Shown here one piece after another: positions 1-7,698 of a stretch of 45,093 nucleotides of DNA (position 1 is the first letter of the stretch; each line of letters begins with the position of its first letter). Location: the NCBI GenBank assembly GCA_043744805.1, contig JAYTTZ010000299.1, forward strand, positions 1 to 45,093, in the 5' to 3' direction. The stretch is from Ga0077536 sp043744805 (lineage in GTDB: Bacteria; Pseudomonadota; Gammaproteobacteria; Ga0077536). Both the position numbers and the translations under genes were made by a program. The notes under the pieces were generated by a model. The model had not been told where the DNA came from, searched no databases, and was given only the letters and a program-made list of their open reading frames with translations.

Positions 1-1
1 G

Positions 2-2110
2 GCCACCGCGATCTTCCCCGAACACAACAAGACGACCACGCACATGGGCGGCGAGGGCGCGCCCTGGCTGGGCCAGTCATGGTTTTCCAAACGCAAGCAC
101 GTGTTTGCCAATCTGGGCGACGGCACCTATTACCACTCCGGATCGCTCGCCATTCGAGCGGCGGTGGCATCGGGCGTCAACATCACCTACAAGATTCTCT
201 ACAACGACGCCGTCGCGATGACCGGCGGCCAACCCGTGGACGGCCCGCTGACGGTGCCACGCATCGCGCATCAGTTGGCCGCCGAAGGGGTCCGGCGCAT
301 TGCGTTGGTCGCGGAAGACCCGTCGCGGTGGGACGACAAGTCCAAGCTCCCCGCCGACGTGCCTGGCGTCACGTTCACGTTGCACCATCGGGATCAGATG
401 GACGAGGTGCAGCGCGAGTTGCGCGAATTCGAAGGCGTATCGGTCCTGATTTATGACCAGGTTTGCGCAGCCGAGAAGCGGCGCCGCCGCAAGAAGGGCG
501 AGTATCCGCAAAGCCCGCTGCGCGCGTTCATCAACGCAGCCGTGTGTGAAGGCTGCGGTGACTGCGGCGTGCAGTCCAACTGCACTTCGATCATGCCACT
601 GGAAACCGAACTCGGACGCAAGCGCACCATCGACCAGTCCTCCTGCAACCAGGATCTGTCCTGCGTGAAAGGCTTCTGCCCAAGCTTCATCACGGTGGTG
701 GGCGGAACACCGCGCAAATCGCGGCTCGGGGTGGACGGCGACGCTGCACTCCCCATCCTGCCGGATCCGGTCCTGCCGACGCTCGGCGCCCAGCCCTACA
801 ACATCCTCATCACGGGCATCGGCGGGACCGGCGTGATCACTGTCGGCGCGCTGCTCGGCATGGCGGCTCACCTCGAGCACAAGGGCACTTCCGCGCTCGA
901 CATGACGGGGATGTCGCAAAAGAACGGCGCGGTGACTTCACATGTGCGCATCGCACGCTCGCCTGCCGACATCCACGCCCAGCGCATCGCGACGGGCGAG
1001 GCGGATCTCGTGCTCGGCTGCGACATGCTCACCGCGGGCGCCATGGACGCCATCGCCAAGACCCGCCCTGGTCGCACCACGGCCGTCATCAACCTGCACG
1101 AACAACCCCCGGGCGCGTTTACCCAGACACCCGATTGGCAGTTTCCCACCGCCAATATCCGTAGCCTCATCGACGAAGCCACCGCGCAGCGCGCGCATTA
1201 CGTGGACGCGACACGCATCGCCACCGCGCTGATGGGCGATTCCATTGCCGCCAACCTCTTCATGTTGGGGTATGCCTTCCAGCACGGGCTGATCCCGCTG
1301 GAGAAGGGGTCGATTTTCCGCGCCATCGAACTCAACGCCGTGGCCGTAGAGGCCAACAAGCGCGCGTTCGAATGGGGCCGTCGGGCGGTGGTGGACCTTG
1401 CGCTGGTGGAACGGACGGCGCTGGGCACGCCTGCTGGAGGGCCCGCCCAGGCGGAAGGCCTCGCCGCACTGCTGGCGCATCGCGCGGCGCTCCTCACCGA
1501 CTACCAGGACGCGGCCTACGCGCGACACTATCGAGCAGTGGTCGAGCAGGTGCACGCTGCCGAGTCGAAATTCCGTGGCGGCGAGGCGCTCTCGAACGTG
1601 GTCGCGCGCAACCTCTACAAGCTCATGGCCTACAAGGATGAGTACGAAGTGGCCCGGCTGCATTCCGATGGCCACCTTGAAGCCCGCCTGCGCGAAGCCT
1701 TCGAAGGGGACTTCGAGTTCCGCTACAACTTCGCGCCGCCGCTGTTCGCCAGGCGCGATGCTTCGGGGCATCTGGTGAAATCGGAATACGGTCGCTGGCT
1801 GCAGCCCGCGCTCCGCCTGCTGGCCAAGCTCAAGTGCCTGCGCGGGACGCTGTTCGATATCTTTGGGCATACGGCAGAGCGGCGCATGGAACGCCGACTC
1901 GCCCGCGATTACGAACGCTCGATCCTGGCGTTGCTGCCGGGGCTCAATGACACGACGCTGCCGCTGGCACTGGAACTCGCTGCGCTGCCAGAGCACATCC
2001 GTGGTTTCGGGCACGTGAAGACGGCGCATGTGGAACTGGTGATGGCACGCTGGCAGGCGCTGGAGGCGACGCTCAGGCAAGCGGCGGCCTTGGTTAGCCG
2101 AGTGCCGTGA
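2..2110 (+). CDS. Indolepyruvate ferredoxin oxidoreductase, C-terminal part (5' end outside window)
   Basis: The reading frame is open from the first bases of the window, so the gene is cut at its 5' end; about 700 codons remain of a fused alpha-gamma enzyme that is usually about 1150 residues long. The family converts indolepyruvate and other aryl-pyruvates to the acyl-CoA, passing electrons to ferredoxin. The visible part starts in the thiamine-diphosphate domain (EHNKTTTHMGGEGAPWLGQS). A ferredoxin-like Cys cluster follows around 545-700 (CEGCGDC, then CNQDLSCVKGFC). The gamma domain begins near 800 with the glycine-rich ITGIGGTGVITVG and contains DMTGMSQKNGAV. The last third is the conserved C-terminal domain of the fused form. 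It ends in TGA at 2108-2110. No partner gene is visible. Confidence 0.9.
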   Translation, partial: ATAIFPEHNKTTTHMGGEGAPWLGQSWFSKRKHVFANLGDGTYYHSGSLAIRAAVASGVNITYKILYNDAVAMTGGQPVDGPLTVPRIAHQLAAEGVRRIALVAEDPSRWDDKSKLPADVPGVTFTLHHRDQMDEVQRELREFEGVSVLIYDQVCAAEKRRRRKKGEYPQSPLRAFINAAVCEGCGDCGVQSNCTSIMPLETELGRKRTIDQSSCNQDLSCVKGFCPSFITVVGGTPRKSRLGVDGDAALPILPDPVLPTLGAQPYNILITGIGGTGVITVGALLGMAAHLEHKGTSALDMTGMSQKNGAVTSHVRIARSPADIHAQRIATGEADLVLGCDMLTAGAMDAIAKTRPGRTTAVINLHEQPPGAFTQTPDWQFPTANIRSLIDEATAQRAHYVDATRIATALMGDSIAANLFMLGYAFQHGLIPLEKGSIFRAIELNAVAVEANKRAFEWGRRAVVDLALVERTALGTPAGGPAQAEGLAALLAHRAALLTDYQDAAYARHYRAVVEQVHAAESKFRGGEALSNVVARNLYKLMAYKDEYEVARLHSDGHLEARLREAFEGDFEFRYNFAPPLFARRDASGHLVKSEYGRWLQPALRLLAKLKCLRGTLFDIFGHTAERRMERRLARDYERSILALLPGLNDTTLPLALELAALPEHIRGFGHVKTAHVELVMARWQALEATLRQAAALVSRVP

Positions 2111-2170
2111 GGCTGGCAGGGCTGCGTCCGCCGCTGCCATCCCCGCACCGCCAAGTCCGCGCCATCACAC

Positions 2171-2200
2171 TGTCATCCCCGCGCAAGCAGGGATCCCGTG
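2171..2200. repeat. REP-like intergenic palindrome
   Basis: An imperfect hairpin lies just downstream of the oxidoreductase gene. ATCCCCGC (2175-2182) pairs with GCAGGGAT (2187-2194), with one C/A mismatch and a GCAA tetraloop. The sequence resembles the dispersed 'gtcattcccgcgaaagcgggaatcc' type of repeat found in many proteobacterial genomes; on the reverse strand one frame reads IPACAGMT, the usual translated signature of that repeat. It may also act as a transcript-end hairpin. I see only this copy in the window. Confidence 0.55.
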
Positions 2201-2314
2201 GACGTCCAAACTTTCTTGGGCTTTTCCGGTCCCTTGACCCGTGCCGGACGCGGGGCCCAAACCCCGACCGTCGGCGATCAAACCTTCTGCCTCTGCACTC
2301 CCGGGAATCCCACG

Positions 2315-2656
2315 ATGAAAAACGTCCCCACCTTGCTGTTGCTGGTCGCGATGCTGTTGCCGCACGGCGCGTCCGCAATTAACTACGACGATGACGACGA
2401 TGACGATGAACGTCCGGCGAAGAGCTACGTTACGGCCGTGCCACGCACACCGGCTGAGCGCTACAAGGCCCGAATGGAGTCTTTCAACGCCCAGATCGAG
2501 GGCCGGCGCGAGGACTGCAAGCGCCGCGAAGGCATTTCCAAGGATCTTTGTCGCAAGGAAGTAGACCAGGCCGAATTGCAGGGGCGGCATAGCGTTGAAA
2601 CGCAGCTGAAGGAAGAGCAGGCGAAGGAAGCTGCTGCCAAGCCGGCGACCCCGTGA
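2315..2656 (+). CDS. Small exported protein with Asp-rich N-terminus (paralog 1)
   Basis: Function unknown. The 113-residue product starts at ATG 2315; longer in-frame starts would put about 39 extra residues before an obvious signal peptide, so they are unlikely. Residues 1-21 form a Sec signal peptide with a likely cut after GASA. The mature chain opens with Y followed by seven Asp, then VPRTPAERYKARM, two Cys at 68 and 79, and a charged, probably helical tail rich in Glu, Lys and Ala. The same pattern recurs in the gene at 5756-6094 with identical Cys spacing. A periplasmic location is inferred. The Asp run could bind cations, but nothing proves this. The Asp codons form a short GAY-type microsatellite. 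It stands alone, 204 bp after the oxidoreductase gene. Confidence 0.7.
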   Translation: MKNVPTLLLLVAMLLPHGASAINYDDDDDDDERPAKSYVTAVPRTPAERYKARMESFNAQIEGRREDCKRREGISKDLCRKEVDQAELQGRHSVETQLKEEQAKEAAAKPATP

Positions 2657-2814
2657 GACCCAAGGGCCTGCCGCCGGGCAGGGCATCAGGTTGGGGCGAC
2701 TGATGACCTCTGGCCAAGCGCCGCTCCCCTGCCCCAGCACTGCCGAGGCGATTAGCGTCCTCCAGGCAGGCAAGTCAATGTGCCCTGCCTGGAGCGCCAG
2801 CCGGCACTGGCGGA

Positions 2815-3142
2815 CAGCGCGCGCAAGCGTTCCACGCCCACCGGCGCGACGGCTAACAGCGGGACGACTGCAAGGCGGGCCGCAAGCCCCTGGCGAATCG
2901 CCTCAATTTGCGGCCATTCGCGGGCGGCACGTGCCCGCAGCAGCGAGGACCCTGGCAATCGCAAGTCTTCCTCCAGCATGGCCCGGGCTGTTGTTCCAGG
3001 CCCCTGGCATCTGAAGCAACCGGATGGTGTGTCCGGTAGGCGCCGTGCCGAACAGCATGTGGTCGAACTGGCTGGTGATGGCCACGTCGGTCAGCAGCGC
3101 GGTGAATTCGTCGAACGCGGCGATTTCGGTCGTGCAGGCCGG
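2815..3142 (-). pseudogene. arsA: Remnant of arsA (arsenite-efflux ATPase)
   Basis: Two pieces of an ArsA-type ATPase can be read on the minus strand in different frames. The first (about 3142-2990) reads CTTEIAAFDEFTALL followed by TAPTGHTIRLLQMPGAW, the ArsA region around the switch II signature; the usual Asp of DTAPTGHT is Gly here. The second (about 2955-2815) reads LLRARAAREWPQIEAI and VVPLLAVAPVGVERLRAL, matching the C-terminal end of one-half ArsA proteins. The P-loop region, the segment between the pieces and a start codon are absent, so this is a relic of internal deletions and frameshift. It lies directly downstream of the CxxC gene on the same strand and divergent from arsR, so the cluster probably once encoded an ATP-driven pump. 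The rest of 2657-3170 shows nothing recognisable. Confidence 0.72.
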
Positions 3143-3170
3143 CGCCTTCAATCGGCGCGGCATGGCCTGC

Positions 3171-3458
3171 TCAACAGCAGGACTTGGCGCCGGGCACCGT
3201 GCCGGGCGTGCAGCCACTGGCCGCCGGGATCGCGACGTCCTCGCCCGCGGTCAACAGCCTCGAGGCGGTTTCCATCACCTTGCCCGCCGGTACGCGCTTG
3301 ATCTTGTCGGCCAGCGCGACGGCCTCGCTGATCTCGGCGTCGGACAGTCCCACCTTGCGGGCCTCCGCGACGTGATACTCGATGCAGGGGTTGCAGTTGG
3401 ACGCCAGTGCGGCACCGATCGCAACGAGTTCGCGATCGCGGCAGTTGAGCGTTGTCAC
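3171..3458 (-). CDS. Carboxymuconolactone decarboxylase/AhpD-like small protein
   Basis: A 95-residue product of the CMD/AhpD-like fold. It carries the redox motif CNPC (Cys22, Cys25) followed by EYH, as in AhpD-type peroxidase partners, and conserved helices with LVAIGAALASN and ADKIKRVPAGKVME. The start is taken as GTG at 3458 because AAGGA lies 7 nt upstream; longer in-frame starts have no homologous N-terminus. The C-terminus is unusual: after the core it adds a Cys- and Gly-containing tail ending AKSCC. The gene is divergent from arsR and is followed by the arsA remnant, so it probably belonged to an arsenic operon. A redox or thiol role in arsenic or peroxide stress is inference. Confidence 0.75.
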   Translation of the reverse strand: MTTLNCRDRELVAIGAALASNCNPCIEYHVAEARKVGLSDAEISEAVALADKIKRVPAGKVMETASRLLTAGEDVAIPAASGCTPGTVPGAKSCC

Positions 3459-3645
3459 TGAAGTTTCCTTTGGTCGGATTTGATGCGGTGTCGTCCGGTA
3501 CGGCTTGATTAGCCATTCCCTTGCTTGTTCAGACGAGGAATGCACCCCAGGCGTTACCACCCACGACAACCCCCAACAGGCCAGCCCCATGCGGCGGTCC
3601 TGTCTTGTCACAATTTAGTTCAATACTTCTTGTAGGATTGCCACG
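3459..3645. promoter_or_regulatory. Divergent ars promoter region with possible ArsR operator
   Basis: This is the intergenic region between the divergent CMD-like gene and arsR. The stretch 3611-3640 is AT-rich against a GC-rich background and holds imperfect dyads: CAA (3621-3623) with TTG (3630-3632), and CAAT (3611-3614) with ATTG (3637-3640), the two centres offset by 1 bp. TTGTCA at 3605-3610 could be a -35 element. AGGA just before the arsR ATG is the ribosome-binding site. ArsR-family repressors typically bind such AT-rich dyads over their own promoter. The exact operator is not certain. Confidence 0.4.
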
Positions 3646-3987
3646 ATGGATACCCGCACCGCTTCAGCACTTTTCGAGTCCCTGTCCTCCGGCGTCCGGC
3701 TGGAGGTGTTCCGACTGCTGGTGAAGCAGGGCACGGACGGCATGGTGGCGGGGGAAATCGCCGCCACGCTTTCGATCCCACCCACCAACCTGTCCTTCCA
3801 CTTGAAGGCACTCAGCCACGCGGGACTCGCGACCGCGACACAGGAAGGCCGGTTCCAGCGGTACCGCGCCAGCCTGCCGCTGATGGTGGACCTCATCGCC
3901 TACCTCACTGAGGAATGCTGCAGCGGCCAGGTGCCGGGCTGCGTGGACCTCACGGCCCTCGAACGCTGCGCAGGCGGCACCTGCTGA
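3646..3987 (+). CDS. arsR: ArsR-family arsenic-responsive repressor
   Basis: A 113-residue winged-helix repressor. The helix-turn-helix region is GEIAATLSIPPTNLSFHLKA (about residues 36-55), followed by the beta-wing GRFQRYRAS. Cysteines lie at 91, 92, 99, 108 and 113. The CC-x6-C arrangement near the C-terminus resembles the As(III) site of the Acidithiobacillus ferrooxidans ArsR type rather than the CxC site in helix 4 of the plasmid R773 type. The family represses the ars promoter until arsenite or antimonite binds. ATG 3646 has an AGGA ribosome-binding site. The gene is first of arsR-arsC-acr3, 10 bp before arsC, and probably autoregulated from the divergent region upstream. Confidence 0.93.
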   Translation: MDTRTASALFESLSSGVRLEVFRLLVKQGTDGMVAGEIAATLSIPPTNLSFHLKALSHAGLATATQEGRFQRYRASLPLMVDLIAYLTEECCSGQVPGCVDLTALERCAGGTC

Positions 3988-3997
3988 GGATCCCGCG

Positions 3998-4483
3998 ATG
4001 AACGTGCTCTTCCTCTGCACCGGCAACTCGTGTCGTTCGATCCTCGGCGAGGCGACGTTCAACCACCTGGCGCCGCCAGGCTGGCGCGCCCTCAGCGCTG
4101 GCAGCCGACCGACTGGCGCCGTACATCCGCGCTCGCTGGCCCTGCTGGCGCGCGAAGGCATCGCGATCAAGGGCTTGTACAGCAAGTCCTGGGACGCACT
4201 GCCGGTGACGCCGGACATCGTCATCACGGTGTGCGCGAGCGCGGCAGGTGAGGAATGTCCGGCCTATCTGGGCCCGGTATTGCGCACGCACTGGGGCGTG
4301 GCCGATCCCGCCCACGCCACGGGGAGCGAAGACGCCATCAACGCGGCCTTCACCAAAGCCTATCGCGTGCTCCGGGCCCGCATCGAGGCGTTCCTCGCCT
4401 TGCTCCTCCCGACGCTCGTTGCAGACCGCAACCGCCTCAAACCGGCAATGGACCAGATTGGCACTGCCTTCGAGGACGCATGA
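3998..4483 (+). CDS. arsC: Arsenate reductase, low-molecular-weight phosphatase family
   Basis: A 161-residue enzyme reducing arsenate to arsenite for export. The N-terminus carries the P-loop CTGNSCRS (nucleophile Cys7, Arg13), the phosphatase-type ArsC signature. Two more cysteines, Cys79 and Cys87 in VCASAAGEEC, could form the redox relay of the thioredoxin-coupled type. HWGVADP near residue 99 holds the likely general acid Asp103. This is the LMW-PTP lineage, unrelated in fold to the glutaredoxin-type ArsC of R773. The electron donor cannot be decided from sequence. Its stop overlaps the acr3 start (ATGA), implying translational coupling to the arsenite exporter. Confidence 0.93.
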   Translation: MNVLFLCTGNSCRSILGEATFNHLAPPGWRALSAGSRPTGAVHPRSLALLAREGIAIKGLYSKSWDALPVTPDIVITVCASAAGEECPAYLGPVLRTHWGVADPAHATGSEDAINAAFTKAYRVLRARIEAFLALLLPTLVADRNRLKPAMDQIGTAFEDA

Positions 4484-5529
4484 GCATGAGCACCACGCCA
4501 GCCCCGATGAGCATCTTCGAGCGCTACCTCACCCTCTGGGTGTTCCTCTGCATCCTGGTTGGGATCGGCGCTGGCCAGGCCCTGCCCAACGCAGTCCAGG
4601 CCATAGGCCGGATGGAGATTGCGAAGGTGAACCTGCCGGTGGGGCTACTCCTCTGGGTGATGATTATCCCCATGCTGGTGAAAGTGGATTTCGGCGCGCT
4701 GCACGAAGTCCGGCAACACGTGAAGGGCATTGGCGTCACGCTCTTCGTGAACTGGCTGGTGAAGCCGTTTTCGATGGCCTTCCTCGGCTGGCTGTTCATC
4801 CGCAACCTCTTCGCGCCGTGGCTGCCCACCGCGCAACTCGACAGTTACATCGCGGGCCTCATCCTGCTGGCCGCTGCGCCCTGCACGGCGATGGTGTTCG
4901 TGTGGAGTCGCCTCACGCATGGCGATCCACTCTTCACGCTTTCGCAGGTGGCCTTGAACGACATCATCATGGTGTTTGCGTTTGCACCGCTGGTGGCTTT
5001 CCTGCTGGGCATTTCAGCCATCACGGTGCCGTGGGAAACCTTGCTCACTTCGGTGGCGCTCTACATCGTGGTGCCGGTGGTGTTGGCGCAAACGTGGCGG
5101 CGCAGCCTGCTCGGCAAAGGCCCCGGCGCCTTCGAGGCTGCAATGGAAAAAGTCGGGCCGTGGTCAATCGGCGCGCTCCTCGCCACCCTGGTGTTGCTGT
5201 TTGCCTTCCAGGGCGAAGCCATCCTCAAGCAACCGCTGGTCATTGCCCTGCTGGCCGTGCCTATCCTCGTGCAGGTGATTTTCAACTCGGCGCTGGCCTA
5301 TGGGCTCAATCGCATGCTGGGCGAGAAGCACACCGTGGCCTGCCCGTCCGCGCTCATCGGCGCGTCTAACTTCTTCGAACTTGCGGTGGCTGCCGCCATC
5401 AGCTTGTTCGGCTTCAATTCGGGCGCCGCGCTGGCCACGGTGGTGGGAGTGCTGATCGAAGTGCCGGTAATGCTGCTGGTCGTGCGCGTGGTGAACCAGT
5501 CGAAAGGCTGGTACGAGCAAGGGCGCTAG
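4480..5529 (+). CDS. acr3: ACR3-family arsenite efflux permease
   Basis: An inner-membrane carrier of 349 residues with about ten hydrophobic segments that exports arsenite. The conserved AAAPCTAMVFVWS holds the essential membrane Cys (Cys135), and GASNFFELAVA and HTVACPSALIG are further ACR3 signatures. It is distinct from ArsB. ATG 4480 overlaps the arsC stop by four bases; ATG 4486 is an alternative start. With arsC and arsR it forms a complete minimal resistance operon, so loss of the nearby arsA would leave export driven by the membrane potential alone. The 226 bp after its stop hold no gene; a CCTTGCG/CGCAAGG dyad (5605-5637) is present but of unclear meaning. Confidence 0.93.
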   Translation: MSMSTTPAPMSIFERYLTLWVFLCILVGIGAGQALPNAVQAIGRMEIAKVNLPVGLLLWVMIIPMLVKVDFGALHEVRQHVKGIGVTLFVNWLVKPFSMAFLGWLFIRNLFAPWLPTAQLDSYIAGLILLAAAPCTAMVFVWSRLTHGDPLFTLSQVALNDIIMVFAFAPLVAFLLGISAITVPWETLLTSVALYIVVPVVLAQTWRRSLLGKGPGAFEAAMEKVGPWSIGALLATLVLLFAFQGEAILKQPLVIALLAVPILVQVIFNSALAYGLNRMLGEKHTVACPSALIGASNFFELAVAAAISLFGFNSGAALATVVGVLIEVPVMLLVVRVVNQSKGWYEQGR

Positions 5530-5755
5530 CCCGGGCGTAGCTCCGAGGGTTCGACCAGCCGGACGGCCTGTGACGCCCACCGGCCGTTGGAAGGCACACG
5601 CCCTCCTTGCGGGGGATACCCACCTCGTCGCGCAAGGGTTTAGAGTCCGGCCAGTCGCGCCGAACGTGCCGCGACCAGAACCCGCCGCCGCAGGCGCCGG
5701 GATCACCCACGACAACGCAGGCCTCGCCGCCCGCCTGCAGAAAGTGCCCCCACCC

Positions 5756-6094
5756 ATGAGATTGCCGCTGTCCCTCCTGCTCCTCGGCCTGTTGGTGACC
5801 CAGGTCGCCGTCGGCGCAGACCACTACGATGACGACGAGGACGACGAAGACGATGGCACCGTCCATCGCACCGTCGTCCCCTCCACGCCGCAGGAAAAAT
5901 ACCAGGCCCGGATGGACGCCCTGCTGCAGGACGTGAAGGCCCAGCGCGAAGCCTGCAAAGTCCTCGCGTCGAGCGCGCCCAGCTTCTGCACGCGAGACCT
6001 GAACCTTGCGCAGAACACCGCCAAGCGAAGGATCGAGCAGCAATTCAAGGAAGACTTGGCGCGGGAGGCTGCGGCGGCCCCGGCTGCACGGTAG
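5756..6094 (+). CDS. Small exported protein with Asp/Glu-rich N-terminus (paralog 2)
   Basis: Function unknown. The 112-residue product has a signal peptide (residues 1 to about 21, ending AVGA) and then HYDDDEDDEDD. From VPSTPQEKYQARM onward it aligns without gaps to the protein at 2315-2656, shifted by one residue, with cysteines at 67 and 78 (CX10C in both) and a matching tail (IEQQFKEDLAREAAA against VETQLKEEQAKEAAA). ATG 5756 is chosen because it precedes the signal peptide directly. The two paralogs sit on either side of the arsenic genes, in the same orientation. Probably periplasmic. The single Cys pair could form a disulfide. Confidence 0.7.
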   Translation: MRLPLSLLLLGLLVTQVAVGADHYDDDEDDEDDGTVHRTVVPSTPQEKYQARMDALLQDVKAQREACKVLASSAPSFCTRDLNLAQNTAKRRIEQQFKEDLAREAAAAPAAR

Positions 6095-6159
6095 CCGCAG
6101 GCCCTGGCGCCCGGCGCACCCCGGGCGAGGTGGGTGGTCCGGAGTCTCGTACAGCAACG

Positions 6160-6885
6160 CTATGGACCGGCAGATTCCTGCCTGAGCCTGCGCCTGTTCA
6201 GGCTGATTGCGCGATAGAGGATTGCCACCTGCCGCTGGAGATCGAACGGCAGCTGGCTGATGAACTCCCGCATCTGCCGATCGGCCTCTGCGCGCCCATA
6301 GCCAGTGCCCCGCCGATGCGTGACCTGGATGCCGTCATCGCGAACCGCGATCATCTGGTTGCCGTAGCAATAGGCCGCTGCGACGACGTCGATGCCCCAG
6401 CCGAGATTGTTCTTCGCGTAGTCCAGCGACTGCAGGAACTTCACGACGCACCGCCCCAGGGACCACACCGTGCAATCAGTCAACGCGACTGCCTTGAGGC
6501 TGGAATGCGCGACATCGAAAAGCCGCACGAGTGGGGTGGGCCAATCCGTGTGGTCGATCTCGGGCGACCAGATCCCCAGCTGTTCCTGGCTCGCGTGCTG
6601 TGCCCGGCAGCGCGCCGCGAGCTTCGGCCAGTCGGCGGCCACCGCATCGGCCTGGATCTGCAACAGGACATCGCCCTCGAAGCGCTGCAGGGCTGCCCGG
6701 AACGCAAGACCGTAGTAGTGGTCCGGGTCCAGCTTTATCCAGTCGGCGGACGGCTGCGACTGGACAGTTTCCGTCGCGGAGTCCAACACCGTGAGTCGTT
6801 CCACCTGCGGGCGTAACGATGCCTGGATGTGCTTGGCACTAGCGATTTGCCCGGGCCAGCAAAAGATGAACGCATGGAGTTCCAT
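6160..6885 (-). CDS. Putative glycosyltransferase-like protein
   Basis: A 241-residue soluble protein with no signal peptide or membrane segment. It opens with HAFIFCWPGQIASAKHIQ and LTVLDSA, resembling the first strand and helix of GT-A glycosyltransferases, and has DVLLQIQADA near residues 90-100 where such enzymes carry the nucleotide-sugar DxD-like site. No family can be named with certainty and no acceptor can be inferred. It stands alone between the Asp-rich gene and the integrase remnant, without other polysaccharide genes, so it is probably island cargo. A GGTGG lies just before ATG 6885. Confidence 0.5.
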   Translation of the reverse strand: MELHAFIFCWPGQIASAKHIQASLRPQVERLTVLDSATETVQSQPSADWIKLDPDHYYGLAFRAALQRFEGDVLLQIQADAVAADWPKLAARCRAQHASQEQLGIWSPEIDHTDWPTPLVRLFDVAHSSLKAVALTDCTVWSLGRCVVKFLQSLDYAKNNLGWGIDVVAAAYCYGNQMIAVRDDGIQVTHRRGTGYGRAEADRQMREFISQLPFDLQRQVAILYRAISLNRRRLRQESAGP

Positions 6886-6930
6886 CCACCGATGGATACC
6901 CCATTTATCCCGTGGTGGTGGGGCCTCCGA

Positions 6931-7693
6931 CTATATCGGCGCCGTCGTTGTTGTTACCACCTGCATCGTCGGCGGTAACAGAGTGGGCGTGTGCGCTTCG
7001 CCGACCGTCCACGCATCAATCATGTCCACCCACACCTGCCGCATGTGGCGCCGCTGCTCACCGTACTCGGCCTTGTTGTAGACACCGCGCGACGAGCTGC
7101 CGTCCTCGTGGGCAAGGCATTTTTCGATCCAGTCGCTGTTGAAGACCAGTTCGTTCAGGATGGTGGAGCCCGTCCGACGCAGGTCGTGCGCGGTGAACGA
7201 CTCCAACGGCAGGGCAGACTCCTTGGCCTTCGCGACCACGACCTGGGTCACCCGGTTGAGGGTCGCCTTCGACATACAACGATCGGCGTCATAGCGCGAG
7301 GGCAGCAGGAACCGCGAGCCACCAGCACAGGTGCGAAGTGCCACCATGATGTCCAGCGCCTGCTGCGACAGGTAGACGTTGTGGGGATCGACCGCCTTCA
7401 TGCGGGTCTTCGGGATCGTCCAGACGGCGTTCTCGAAGTCGATCTCGTTCCAGGTGGCCTCGATGAGTTCGATCTTGCGCACGAGCGTGAACAGGACAAG
7501 GCGTAGCGCTAGGGGAATGGCGGGCAGCGTAGCCGTGGTGTCGAACACGCGGTGCATGACGCGGATCCGGGACGGCGACAGCGCGCGGTCCTGGGCCACG
7601 AAGGTGGCGAACGATGATGGGCCGACTTCGTTCGCGGGGCCGGCGCCGTGTCGCTGTCTCCCGGAGGAATTTTACCGTCAAACTGGAAGGCAT
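6931..7693 (-). pseudogene. Broken P4-type tyrosine integrase next to guaA
   Basis: The C-terminal catalytic domain is intact in one frame (about 7599-6931). It has Arg in LVRKIELIEATWNEID, the beta-strand Lys in KTRMKAVDPH, HDLRRTG (HxxR), LAHED and the tyrosine in GVYNKAEY. The usual N-terminal arm-binding and core-binding domains are missing. An ATG at 7693 begins MPSSLTVKFL, which looks like a P4-type integrase N-terminus, but in another frame. The gene therefore seems to have lost about 200 internal codons with a frameshift. It lies 104 bp downstream of guaA in the same orientation, as expected for an element inserted at the guaA 3' end. Confidence 0.8.
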
Positions 7694-7698
7694 CCCCC

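Noticed and set aside
938..2140. Long open frame (400 codons) antisense to the indolepyruvate oxidoreductase gene
   Set aside because: High GC makes long antisense frames common; the translation is low-complexity and has no domain, while the plus strand encodes a clear enzyme.
2389..2412. GAY-codon repeat considered as a CRISPR-like or regulatory repeat
   Set aside because: It is a short in-frame Asp microsatellite within a coding region with no spacers.
2165..2773. 202-codon minus-strand frame covering the Asp-rich gene
   Set aside because: It contains the translated repeat signature IPACAGMT and a poly-Val/Ile mirror of the Asp codons; not a gene.
3459..3645. Small plus-strand frame at 3521 inside the ars promoter region
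   Set aside because: It runs through the arsR start in a different frame, has no ribosome-binding site and no homology.
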